From UBA5266 sp964610025 (GTDB lineage Bacteria > Bacteroidota > Bacteroidia > Bacteroidales > WCHB1-69): a stretch of DNA of 51,040 bases. Positions 36,026-44,544 of this stretch are shown one piece after another. The notes beneath the pieces are model-generated. The model saw only the letters and a program-made list of their open reading frames with translations. It did not search any database and was not told the DNA's origin. The DNA lies in NCBI GenBank assembly GCA_964610025.1, contig CAZSTX010000008.1, forward strand, positions 1-51,040. Reading direction: 5' to 3'. A program made the position numbers and the translations under genes. The first letter of the stretch is position 1; each line of letters starts with the position of its first letter.

Positions 36026-38848
36026 ATGTCAATAAGAGAAGAAAATTTAGAGATTTGGGGAGCTAAAAAAAATAATTTAAAAAATTTTAATTTAACTATT
36101 CCACGAAACAAATTTGTTGTTATTACTGGTTTGTCTGGTTCTGGCAAATCTTCTCTTGCTTTCGACACTATTTATGCCGAAGGACAAAGACGCTATATGG
36201 AAACATTTTCTGCTTACGCACGCCGTTTTATAGGAGAAATGGAACGTCCCGACGTAGATAAAATTACAGGCTTAAGTCCTGTTATCTCTATTGAACAAAA
36301 GACAGTCAATCGCAGTCCACGTTCAACTGTTGGAACTATTACCGAAATTTATGATTTTTTACGTTTATTATATGCACGCGTTTCTACTGCTTATTCTTAC
36401 AACACCAAAGAACCCATGGTGCGCTATACCGAAAAGCAAATATGTGAGCTTATTATCAAAAACTATAACAATAAAATTATTTCTATTTTAGCACCTATTA
36501 TCAAAGGACGGAAAGGTCATTATAGAGAAGTTTTTCAACAAATATTAAAATGGGGGTTTATTCAAGCACGCATTGATGGTGAAATCAGAGAAATTACACA
36601 TCGCATGCAGCTCGATCGTTATAAAACACACGACATAGAAATAGTTATTGATAGCTTAAGCATCAAAGAAAGCAATTCCAATCGATTAATAAAATCCATT
36701 GAAGTAGCCATGAAATATGGAAATGGCATTTTAATGGTATTAGAAAATAAACAAACAACTCCTAAAATATATAGTCGTTTATTAATGTGTCCTACAACAG
36801 GCATATCTTATCCTGAACCAGAACCTAATACTTTTTCATTCAACTCACCTTATGGCTCTTGTCCTCATTGCAATGGATTAGGAGTTGTTACCGAAGCAGA
36901 TGCTAATAAATTAATAAGCGAACCACATAAATCGATTCGTAATGGCGGAATAATTCCTATAGGCTCTTATAAAGCCAATTGGATCTTTAAACAAATAGAA
37001 GGGATAGCTATGCAATACCAATTTACACTTGATACCCCTATTGAACAAATTCCCCAAGAAGCTTTAAACATAATTTTTTATGGAAGCGACAAACCCATTA
37101 TGATTAAAAGCGAAACTTCTAATGCTTATACTTATTCTAATAATTATGAAGGAATTATTAATTTTATCATTTCACAAAACACAGAAGACGCACCTGCAAA
37201 TGTTCGTAAATGGGCGCAACAATTTATGCATACTAAAACTTGTGATATGTGCAATGGTACCCGATTAAAAAAAGAAGTTTTGTATTTTTTAATTGGAGGA
37301 AAAAATATAACTGAATTATCATCATGGGATTTACGTGTTTTAAACGAATGGCTTCTCCATATTAATGATTATTTGGATAAAAAACAACAAATTATTGCTT
37401 ACGAAATCATTAGAGAAATAAAAACACGATTACAATTTCTTCTTAATTTAGGAATTGATTATTTAAGTTTAAATCGTTCATCTCAAAGTTTATCAGGTGG
37501 AGAAGCGCAGCGTATCCGATTAGCAACACAAATTGGGTCACAGCTTGTAAATGTATTATATATTTTAGACGAACCAAGCATTGGGTTGCACCAGCGCGAT
37601 AATCAACGCCTTATTTCATCAATAAAAAATCTTCGCGATGCAGGAAATTCTGTTATTGTCGTTGAACATGATTTGGATACGATGCAAAATGCTGATTTTA
37701 TTGTCGATATAGGTCCTTATGCTGGCATTAGAGGTGGTTATGTCGTTGCTAAAGGTAGCTATAAAGACATTTTAGCATCTAATTCTCTTACAGCTGATTA
37801 TCTTACAGGAAAAAAAAGCATTTCTCTCCCTACTAAACGCCGCAAAGGAACTGGGAACATAATTACATTGAAAGGGGCAAATGGGCATAATTTGAAAAAT
37901 ATTACTGTTAATTTTCACTTGGGGAAATTAATTTGTATAACAGGAGTTTCGGGAAGTGGCAAGTCTTCGCTTGTCAATGCCACTTTATATCCTATTTTAA
38001 ATCAATATATTTATCGTTCCGAAAAAAAACCTTTAAATTATAAAGAAATTATAGGATTAGAAAATATAGATAAAATTATCGAAATTAATCAACAAGCCAT
38101 AGGGCGTACTCCTCGCTCCAATCCCGTAACCTATATTGGGATTTTTGATGATATTAGAAAATTATATGCCTCATTACCAGAGTCTAAAATTCGCAACTAT
38201 CAAGCAGGACGTTTTTCTTTTAATGTAAAAGGCGGGCGATGTGAAGTGTGTCAAGGAAGTGGTGTTCGCACTATCGAAATGAGTTTTTTGCCTGATGTTT
38301 ACGTACATTGTGAAACATGCAATGGAAAACGTTACAATCGTGAAACACTCGAAATTCGTTATAAAGGGAAGTCTATCAGCGATGTATTAGAAATGAACAT
38401 TAGCGATTCTATTGCTTTCTTCGAAAACATACCTGCCATTCGTTCTAAATTAGAAATATTGGATAAAGTTGGATTAGGCTATTTAAATTTAGGTCAATCC
38501 TCCACTACTCTTTCAGGCGGAGAAGCACAACGTATAAAATTAGCTGCAGAATTATGCAAAAAAGATACTGGAAAAACTTTTTATATTTTAGATGAACCTA
38601 CAACAGGATTACACTTTGAGGATATAAGAATGCTATTAGACGTATTACATCAATTGGTAAACAAAGGAAACACTGTTGTTGTAATTGAACACAATATGGA
38701 TGTTATAAAAGTTGCTGATTGGGTTATTGATTTAGGTCCCGAAGGAGGCAATAAAGGAGGTAAAATTATTGCTGAAGGAACGCCTGAAGAAATTGTAAAA
38801 AAAGGGAAAGGATATACAGCACATTATTTAGCTTCTTATCTAAAATAA
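36026..38848 (+). CDS. uvrA: excinuclease ABC subunit A
   Basis: UvrA is the damage-recognition ATPase of nucleotide excision repair. The 940 residues are the usual length. Two ABC ATPase modules are seen: Walker A GLSGSGKSS (35-43) with signature LSGGEAQRIRLATQ, and Walker A GVSGSGKSS (about 640) with LSGGEAQRIKLAAEL. Two zinc fingers are present: CPHCNGLG with CDMCNGTR, and CEVCQGSG with CETCNGKR. It appears to be transcribed alone, with its own promoter and a possible terminator at 38851-38882. uvrB and uvrC are not in the window. Confidence 0.98.
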   Translation: MSIREENLEIWGAKKNNLKNFNLTIPRNKFVVITGLSGSGKSSLAFDTIYAEGQRRYMETFSAYARRFIGEMERPDVDKITGLSPVISIEQKTVNRSPRSTVGTITEIYDFLRLLYARVSTAYSYNTKEPMVRYTEKQICELIIKNYNNKIISILAPIIKGRKGHYREVFQQILKWGFIQARIDGEIREITHRMQLDRYKTHDIEIVIDSLSIKESNSNRLIKSIEVAMKYGNGILMVLENKQTTPKIYSRLLMCPTTGISYPEPEPNTFSFNSPYGSCPHCNGLGVVTEADANKLISEPHKSIRNGGIIPIGSYKANWIFKQIEGIAMQYQFTLDTPIEQIPQEALNIIFYGSDKPIMIKSETSNAYTYSNNYEGIINFIISQNTEDAPANVRKWAQQFMHTKTCDMCNGTRLKKEVLYFLIGGKNITELSSWDLRVLNEWLLHINDYLDKKQQIIAYEIIREIKTRLQFLLNLGIDYLSLNRSSQSLSGGEAQRIRLATQIGSQLVNVLYILDEPSIGLHQRDNQRLISSIKNLRDAGNSVIVVEHDLDTMQNADFIVDIGPYAGIRGGYVVAKGSYKDILASNSLTADYLTGKKSISLPTKRRKGTGNIITLKGANGHNLKNITVNFHLGKLICITGVSGSGKSSLVNATLYPILNQYIYRSEKKPLNYKEIIGLENIDKIIEINQQAIGRTPRSNPVTYIGIFDDIRKLYASLPESKIRNYQAGRFSFNVKGGRCEVCQGSGVRTIEMSFLPDVYVHCETCNGKRYNRETLEIRYKGKSISDVLEMNISDSIAFFENIPAIRSKLEILDKVGLGYLNLGQSSTTLSGGEAQRIKLAAELCKKDTGKTFYILDEPTTGLHFEDIRMLLDVLHQLVNKGNTVVVIEHNMDVIKVADWVIDLGPEGGNKGGKIIAEGTPEEIVKKGKGYTAHYLASYLK

Positions 38849-38850
38849 AA

Positions 38851-38882
38851 AAAGGCTTTTACTTTTATGTGTAAAATCCTTT
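38851..38882 (+). terminator. possible terminator after uvrA
   Basis: AAAGG and TTTTAC pair with GTGTAAAA and CCTTT across a short loop, with one mismatch. It begins just after the uvrA stop. The downstream T-tract is interrupted, so termination may be weak. Confidence 0.45.
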
Positions 38883-39053
38883 AATTATTTCTTAATTTTT
38901 ATTATTTTTTAAATAACTTATCAGTAATTAGTCGCTCCTTATCAACTGAAAATTACATCAAACAGTAAAAAGTAAACTATTTAAATTTCTTGTTAAAAGC
39001 AATAAAATACATAAACTATATTTATCGCCTCTCAAATATTCATTAAAAACTGC

Positions 39054-39491
39054 TTAATTTACTCTCTTATAAATTTTCTTATCATCAGGATAGCCTTCGC
39101 CTTCTACAATAAGCGTTAATGTTTGATTTTCTATTAACTCGTATTTATAAGTAATCTCAGCCTGCGGTTGTGTGCCTTCTTTTACTCTATTCAAAAAAGT
39201 AATTTTATTATGCTTTCTTTCAAAATTACCTTTTATTTGCCATTTGTCCCACTTCCCTTGTTTACGTTCAAAAAAATCTTGCGTATAAGTATAATCAACA
39301 CCAGAATTAAACAATAATGTTTCTTTACAAGAATCAACATCTAATCCTCGTAATTCTTTGATATCACACTCCCATTTGCCTACTATTGGAAGTTTATCAT
39401 ACTTATTACAACTTATTAATAGCATTAAAACAGCAATATTAAGCATTACTGCCGCATTTCTTTTTATTTTATTTGAGTGATTTTTAAGCAT
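39054..39491 (-). CDS. small lipocalin-like lipoprotein
   Basis: The 145-residue protein has a lipoprotein signal ending in LLISCNKYD (Cys28). The body starts IVGKWECDIKEL, the G-x-W opening of lipocalin-like Bacteroidota lipoproteins, and continues as about six beta-strands to KKIYKRV. The ligand is unknown. The ATG at 39491 gives a charged, somewhat long n-region, and the ATG at codon 16 would give a shorter signal. A clear -33/-7 promoter lies upstream, so it appears monocistronic. Confidence 0.75.
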   Translation of the reverse strand: MLKNHSNKIKRNAAVMLNIAVLMLLISCNKYDKLPIVGKWECDIKELRGLDVDSCKETLLFNSGVDYTYTQDFFERKQGKWDKWQIKGNFERKHNKITFLNRVKEGTQPQAEITYKYELIENQTLTLIVEGEGYPDDKKIYKRVN

Positions 39492-39535
39492 TTTATTTAT
39501 TTTTTAGTTAAATTTATATTTTATTTTATTTTTTA

Positions 39536-39565
39536 CAAATGTATATAAAAATATATTAATTCAAA
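39536..39565 (-). promoter_or_regulatory. promoter for the lipocalin-like lipoprotein
   Basis: On the minus strand TTTG (39562-39565), 18 bases, then TACATTTG (39536-39543). This is one of the best -33/-7 pairs in the window. Confidence 0.7.
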
Positions 39566-39581
39566 CAATAACTTAAAAATA

Positions 39582-41240
39582 TTATTTTAATAAATTCATT
39601 ACAGTTTTATACACTAAAATAGGTGCAACTTCGAAAGAGTATTTTTTCTCAATTCTTTCGGTAAATCTATGTGCGTCTTTTCCAAAAGCTCCAATGTCAA
39701 GCACAGGGAGGTCAAGTTTTTGCATATCTTCTATTGGCAAACTATATTTTGTTCCAAAACCTGGCATATTATTTTTAAGCGCCGCAATAATTTTTGGATC
39801 TTTTGGTGCAGCCGCATAGCTTAGGTCGGAAATATATGGGAAAAACTTTTTGTAAACTAATTTATAATCAGATTTTGTAGTATTTACAGCATCAGCAACA
39901 GCATCTAATAAAGCTTTTTCTCTTGGCAATTTTCCTTCTACATAAATATGCGGGTAATATGGCGGAGTGAAATATACAATCACAACAGGATCTCTATCTG
40001 ACCATAAATGATGTGTATATTCAACTATTTTCATAGCGAAATCTCTTTGGTCTATGCTATCGTCTTTTAGCATTTTATCAGAAAGTACTTTCAATTTAGC
40101 GTCAAGTTCATCGCCCATTTCAGCTTTAACTTTAATATAAAGTTGATCGTAAGAAATAACTCTTGATTTCCAAGGAAGTTGTTTATATTCTCTTTTGGCA
40201 AGATCACAAAATCTTTTGTACTGAGTATTTAGATTGTCTATTGAAGTTTGAAAAGCCTCGTCGGCAGCTTTCATCATTTTGTCTAAAACTTCGTCGGGCG
40301 TGCTTGTGTGAGTTGCATAATTGAAAAATAAATTAGCATACTGCACAGTTTGAACAGAATATTCTGGTTTTAAGTCTCTTTGTTTTAAAGTAATAGGTGG
40401 TAAAGAAACTTCACCTTCCGCCACATCGCAGAAGTCGACATTTAAATTAATTCTGCAAGTAATTGCCGAAGCAATTTGGTTTGCATCAATTCCTTTAAAA
40501 GATTCGCCGACATGAGTTTCTTTTCCAACAACATAAAACGAAGGCATTAATTTTCCGACAGTACCAATATAAACGTATTTATTTTCGTCACCTTCAAATT
40601 CCGAAGTCATATAATCGGTATCTAAAAGTGCTAGATAATCTAATTTTTCTTCGTCTCTAATTTTAACGAGTTCGGGAACAACCGACAGCATTCCGAAAGA
40701 GTTAGATTCTTCGTCGCAAACAGCTGCGTAAATTAAATTTCCTTCAAAATTTTCAATATCTTTAGAAATTTCTTCCATAACAGCCATAATAATAGCATCT
40801 CCGGTTTTCATATCAAAAAGTCCGCGTCCGAATAAATAATCTCCTGATTCTAAATCTTTTTTAGCTTCGGGAGGAAGGGTAGAAGCAACTTTTTTTAACT
40901 CTTCGGTAAGTTCATAAGGACGATGAGCAAATTCTTTTAAATTGCCGTAATCCGAAATTCCAACAGTATCAATATGTCCAATCATTACGACAGTTTTTTT
41001 ACTATTACCTTTTCCGCCTTTCATTTTAGCAATTAAAGATTTTCTGCCAAGTTTATCATTTGGCACATTTACAAATTTTAAATCTTGAGGATTTTTTTTG
41101 TAATAATCCATTTCCATGAAAATGTCGTGAACTTTTTGAACAGAATTAAGCTCACCGGCAGTTTCTACAACACTAAGTTGATTTGTAAGCTGAACAGCAA
41201 TACTTTCTATTCTTGCTGCTAGTTTTTCATTCATTACCAT
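39582..41240 (-). CDS. M20-family metallopeptidase, RocB-like
   Basis: The 552-residue protein has the M20 core: VVMIGHIDTVG (His89, Asp91), LFGRGLFDMKTGDA with a metal-bridging Asp, and VCDEESNSFG with the catalytic Glu. It continues with an inserted dimerisation-like region and a long C-terminal part. The layout resembles RocB, annotated in arginine utilisation, more than PepT or DapE, which are about 400 residues. The substrate is unknown. It has no signal peptide, so it is cytoplasmic. A small secreted coiled-coil gene lies 39 bases upstream. Such RocB-type enzymes are more typical of Firmicutes and Fusobacteria, so acquisition by transfer is possible. Confidence 0.85.
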   Translation of the reverse strand: MVMNEKLAARIESIAVQLTNQLSVVETAGELNSVQKVHDIFMEMDYYKKNPQDLKFVNVPNDKLGRKSLIAKMKGGKGNSKKTVVMIGHIDTVGISDYGNLKEFAHRPYELTEELKKVASTLPPEAKKDLESGDYLFGRGLFDMKTGDAIIMAVMEEISKDIENFEGNLIYAAVCDEESNSFGMLSVVPELVKIRDEEKLDYLALLDTDYMTSEFEGDENKYVYIGTVGKLMPSFYVVGKETHVGESFKGIDANQIASAITCRINLNVDFCDVAEGEVSLPPITLKQRDLKPEYSVQTVQYANLFFNYATHTSTPDEVLDKMMKAADEAFQTSIDNLNTQYKRFCDLAKREYKQLPWKSRVISYDQLYIKVKAEMGDELDAKLKVLSDKMLKDDSIDQRDFAMKIVEYTHHLWSDRDPVVIVYFTPPYYPHIYVEGKLPREKALLDAVADAVNTTKSDYKLVYKKFFPYISDLSYAAAPKDPKIIAALKNNMPGFGTKYSLPIEDMQKLDLPVLDIGAFGKDAHRFTERIEKKYSFEVAPILVYKTVMNLLK

Positions 41241-41279
41241 ATTTATTCTTTTTTATATTTAATTACTTAGCAAATATTT

Positions 41280-41645
41280 TTATTTTATTTTTCTTTCTAA
41301 ATTATCTATTTGCTTTATTAATTGATTAATTGTTTTTTTTAAATCGTCTATTTCTCTTTTTTGTTCATTAATTAATTTTTCTTTATTCGAAATGTTTTTT
41401 TTAATTTCGAGTAATTCTCTTTTATGATTTTCAATATTTTCACTATTTTTTTCTTGTTTTTTTTCTATATTATTAATATCTTTAATACTAATTTCAGACT
41501 CCCAAATTTCTTTAAATTGATTCACTATCAATATTTTTCCATCACGAGCAGTTCCAAATCGTTCAAGAGTAGGTTCTTTTAATACTTGTGAAAATGTTGG
41601 CAATACAAACGATAAAAATACAGCAAATAACAAAAGTTTTTTCAT
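41280..41645 (-). CDS. small secreted coiled-coil protein
   Basis: The 121-residue protein has a signal peptide of 19 residues (MKKLLLFAVFLSFVLPTFSQ). A short globular segment follows (VLKEPTLERFGTARDGKILIVNQF). The second half (about 60-121) is one long heptad-rich helix of Lys, Glu, Asn and Ile. It should be periplasmic or surface-exposed and oligomeric. I recognise no family. A TATTTTTG element lies upstream at 41689-41696. The M20 gene follows 39 bases downstream and may share the transcript. Confidence 0.7.
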   Translation of the reverse strand: MKKLLLFAVFLSFVLPTFSQVLKEPTLERFGTARDGKILIVNQFKEIWESEISIKDINNIEKKQEKNSENIENHKRELLEIKKNISNKEKLINEQKREIDDLKKTINQLIKQIDNLERKIK

Positions 41646-41688
41646 AATTATTTTATATTGATATTTTTTTAATTATTTAAAGTTTATG

Positions 41689-41696
41689 CAAAAATA
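41689..41696 (-). promoter_or_regulatory. -7 promoter element for the coiled-coil gene
   Basis: On the minus strand this reads TATTTTTG, followed by C, 43 bases before the ATG at 41645. Confidence 0.55.
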
Positions 41697-41815
41697 AATA
41701 AAATTTTCTTATCTAAAAAATTTATCTCTTAATTTTTACAGTTAATGATGTAATTTAATCAAAGAAAAATCGTTAATATAATATCTTTTAATATATACCA
41801 TTAAAAAAAATATAA

Positions 41816-42376
41816 ATGGCTAAAATAGAAGTTAAAATAAGTTATGTAGCCGAATGGTCGGACAAATCTGCTCGTGTTTTAGTATTGCAAACCAAAAGCA
41901 AAAAAATTTCATTTCCTATTATTATAGCAGAAAATGAAGCTTTTAATTTAGTTAAAGAATTAGAAAACTTGACATTAAAACGTCCACAAACCCACGATTT
42001 ATTGTTTTCAATATTGAATAGTTTTAATATAAAAATGAAATATGCACATATTTATAATTTAGTTGAAGGTATTTTTTATACTCGCATCCATTGTGCAGAC
42101 GACAAACAAGAAATCAATGTCGAAGCACGAATATCTGACGCTGCCATTTTAGCATTAAAATACAATAGCCCTTTATTTATAGAAGATTTTATTTTAGAAC
42201 AAGTAGGATTGTTTACCGAAGGAGACGAAGAAGGAGGTAGTGCAGAGAAAAAAAATAATTTAACACTAAAAACTATTCAAGAATTAGAAGTTCTTTTAAA
42301 AGAAGCTATCGAAGAAGAAAATTATGAATACGCTTCTATCGTTAGAGACGAAATCAATAAAAAAACAACCAAATAA
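41816..42376 (+). CDS. bifunctional nuclease domain protein with UVR motif
   Basis: The 186-residue protein has a BFN/DUF151 domain (about 1-130; VLVLQTKSKKISFPIIIAENEA, THDLLFSILNSF, IEVEARISDAAILALKY-type motifs) followed by a UvrB/UvrC-type helical motif (about 150-186: LEVLLKEAIEEENYEYASIVRDEI). The family was described as nuclease-active in plants. The role in Bacteroidota is not settled, and the fusion to a UVR motif is common there. The stop overlaps the ATG of the DUF4271 gene by one base. It opens the 41816-44463 run. Confidence 0.9.
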   Translation: MAKIEVKISYVAEWSDKSARVLVLQTKSKKISFPIIIAENEAFNLVKELENLTLKRPQTHDLLFSILNSFNIKMKYAHIYNLVEGIFYTRIHCADDKQEINVEARISDAAILALKYNSPLFIEDFILEQVGLFTEGDEEGGSAEKKNNLTLKTIQELEVLLKEAIEEENYEYASIVRDEINKKTTK

Positions 42377-43260
42377 TGAACTTTTCTGATTCTCTCAAAG
42401 GTAATACTTTCTTTTATTCAGACAGTTTATTTGAAAATACAACTAAACCCATTCCGTCTATTGCAAATATTAATAAAATTTCATGGAGCGATAATATAGA
42501 AAAAAATCTAAAAAACAACATCTTATATCAACATTTTGATAAAAAATCTTCCATAAAATCAGATTCATTATCAAATAAATTTATAATATCGCACAGCAAA
42601 ACTACTAATTATATTCAAGGTAAAAAAAATGAGATTTTTCAGATAGATTATTTTTTTTTATTTTTCATTCTTCTTTTAACTATTCTTGCTATTATAAAAA
42701 TACAATCTCAAAAAATATTTTCAGCTACTATCAAAAGTATTATTAATCCTAAATTTTCAGCAATTTTATCACGGGAAGGGAATTTTTTTAAATCTAGAGC
42801 ATTTATATTTATTCTCATCTATGCTTGTTTCGGATTAGGATTAATATTATACGTTTTTTTTGGGCAGTATTTACCAATTATCAACGAAGGAATAAAAATA
42901 CTTTACTTAGTAATCGGATTTAGTCTTTTATTTTTAATTAAAACACTAATAATTTATGCTATAGGAATATTTTTCAACATTAAAACACTCGCTATAAAAT
43001 ACATACATCAAATAATATTTATCAATTATTACATTGCTATTTTTATTTTTCCATTAGCTTTTATTTATAATTATTTTTCATATGCTATTATTTTATACAC
43101 TACTATTATTTTATTATGTCTTCTTTTTATATACAGAATTGTTAAAGGTTTTTTAATATTTCACACAAAGTTTTATGCGTATGAAATTTTTTTATACCTT
43201 TGCACTATAGAAATTTTACCTTTATTGCTTATTGTAAAATTTACTATAAATTGGCTTTAA
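42376..43260 (+). CDS. DUF4271 integral membrane protein
   Basis: The 294-residue protein starts with a polar N-terminal segment of about 90 residues and then has roughly six hydrophobic helices (from about residue 92). This matches DUF4271, a Bacteroidota-specific membrane family that is usually encoded directly before hemD, as here. Its function is unknown. Residues PKFSAILSREGNFFKSRAFIF are typical of the family. It overlaps the nuclease gene by one base, and hemD starts 31 bases after it. Confidence 0.85.
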   Translation: MNFSDSLKGNTFFYSDSLFENTTKPIPSIANINKISWSDNIEKNLKNNILYQHFDKKSSIKSDSLSNKFIISHSKTTNYIQGKKNEIFQIDYFFLFFILLLTILAIIKIQSQKIFSATIKSIINPKFSAILSREGNFFKSRAFIFILIYACFGLGLILYVFFGQYLPIINEGIKILYLVIGFSLLFLIKTLIIYAIGIFFNIKTLAIKYIHQIIFINYYIAIFIFPLAFIYNYFSYAIILYTTIILLCLLFIYRIVKGFLIFHTKFYAYEIFLYLCTIEILPLLLIVKFTINWL

Positions 43261-43291
43261 TCAACAGAATACATAATTAAAACAGATTAAA

Positions 43292-44050
43292 TTGAAAGTA
43301 AAAAATATTCTTTTTTCTCAAAATTCTCCCAACGATTTTGCAAAAACACCTTATGCTAAGTTAGTAGATAAATACGGAGTACAAATTGATTTTCATAAAT
43401 TCTTTCAAATAAAAGGAATTGATCCTATTTTATTCAAAGATAATAAGATAGTTATATCTAATTATTCAGCTATTATTTTCACTAGTAAAAATGCAGTAAA
43501 TCATTTCTTTGAAATATTAAAATCACTTAATATAACACTTTCAATAGATACAAAATTTTTCTGCATTAATCAATCTACTGCTTTCTATTTAAAAAAATTT
43601 GTTGTTGTTCGTAAAAGAAAAACATTTTATGCTAACGGAAAAGCAGACCATCTAGCAAATATATTAGAAGAATATAATGAAGAAAAGTTTTTATTACCTT
43701 GCTCTTTAGAAACATGTGTTAATCCACTTTTAACATTATTAGACCAAAAAAAGATTAATTACACTAAAGCAGAAGTCTTTCAAATCGTAATGTCCGATTT
43801 ACGTCATATTAATATAAATAAATATGATATGATAGTGTTTTTCAGTCCATTTGGAATTCAATCATTAAAAGTAAATTTTCCAAACTATAAACAAAAAACG
43901 ACAGTAATAGGTGCATTAGGATATCAAGTTCTAGAAGAAGCTAATAAAATAGGAATAAAAATAGACATTACAGCTCCTACAGCAATACATCCTTCTATTT
44001 TCACAGCAATAGACGATTACTTGCAAATATCAAATGGAGTAAAAAAATGA
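43292..44050 (+). CDS. hemD: uroporphyrinogen-III synthase
   Basis: HemD closes hydroxymethylbilane into uroporphyrinogen III in heme synthesis. The 252 residues start at a TTG (43292-43294), giving MKVKNILFSQ, the usual beginning in this phylum (MKIKKILISQ). No ATG lies at a suitable place. The alternating helix-strand two-domain pattern includes IIFTSKNAVNHFF, the family's T-S-x-N motif, and IVFFSPFGIQSL in the second half. Its end overlaps the rnpA ATG by four bases (ATGA). Other hem genes are not present. Confidence 0.88.
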   Translation: MKVKNILFSQNSPNDFAKTPYAKLVDKYGVQIDFHKFFQIKGIDPILFKDNKIVISNYSAIIFTSKNAVNHFFEILKSLNITLSIDTKFFCINQSTAFYLKKFVVVRKRKTFYANGKADHLANILEEYNEEKFLLPCSLETCVNPLLTLLDQKKINYTKAEVFQIVMSDLRHININKYDMIVFFSPFGIQSLKVNFPNYKQKTTVIGALGYQVLEEANKIGIKIDITAPTAIHPSIFTAIDDYLQISNGVKK

Positions 44051-44463
44051 AATTATTTAAGTTCTCTAAAAAAGAACGTATTTGTAAACAAAATGATTTT
44101 CAATATGCTTTTTCAAAAGGAGAAATGATTAAACATTTTCCTTTTCGTTGTATTTATATAATTCGACCATCTGATAAATTGCAAATAAAAATAGGTATTT
44201 CTGTTCCGAAAAAAACAATAAAACTTGCTATTGAACGTAATCGTATAAAAAGATTAATAAGAGAAGCCTATCGTGTCAACAAGCACTTACTCCATGATTA
44301 TTTTCAACAACAATCTATAGAATTGTTGATTATATTTGTTTATATTTATAAAAATAAATATTCTTTTAACGAGATGAATAAACAAGTTAATGCTTTATTA
44401 AACAAAATAATAGCAAGAAATTTTACAAAACAATTGAAAAATCAGAATATTAATGAAAATTAA
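44047..44463 (+). CDS. rnpA: ribonuclease P protein component
   Basis: RnpA is the small basic protein that assists the RNase P RNA in tRNA 5' maturation. The 138 residues include the signature RNRIKRLIREAYR (64-76) and the opening FSKKERICKQNDFQYAFSKG. It overlaps hemD by four bases. This hemD-rnpA placement away from rpmH is the Bacteroidota pattern. The RNase P RNA gene is not in this window. Confidence 0.96.
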   Translation: MKLFKFSKKERICKQNDFQYAFSKGEMIKHFPFRCIYIIRPSDKLQIKIGISVPKKTIKLAIERNRIKRLIREAYRVNKHLLHDYFQQQSIELLIIFVYIYKNKYSFNEMNKQVNALLNKIIARNFTKQLKNQNINEN

Positions 44464-44477
44464 TATCATTTTTATAC

Positions 44478-44485
44478 TATATTTG
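44478..44485 (+). promoter_or_regulatory. -7 promoter element for secDF
   Basis: TATATTTG followed by C, 59 bases before the secDF ATG, in the spacer after rnpA. Confidence 0.5.
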
Positions 44486-44544
44486 CAAACTCAAAATAAC
44501 TTTAAAATATATCTATAATACACTCATAATTAAATAATTTACAA

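Noticed and set aside
20261..38941. A 17-base motif (TAAGGAGCGACCAATTA) at 20261-20277 and, inverted with one mismatch, at 38925-38941
   Set aside because: Flanks do not match, and a near-match of this length is expected several times by chance in 51 kb. It is not evidence of insertion ends.
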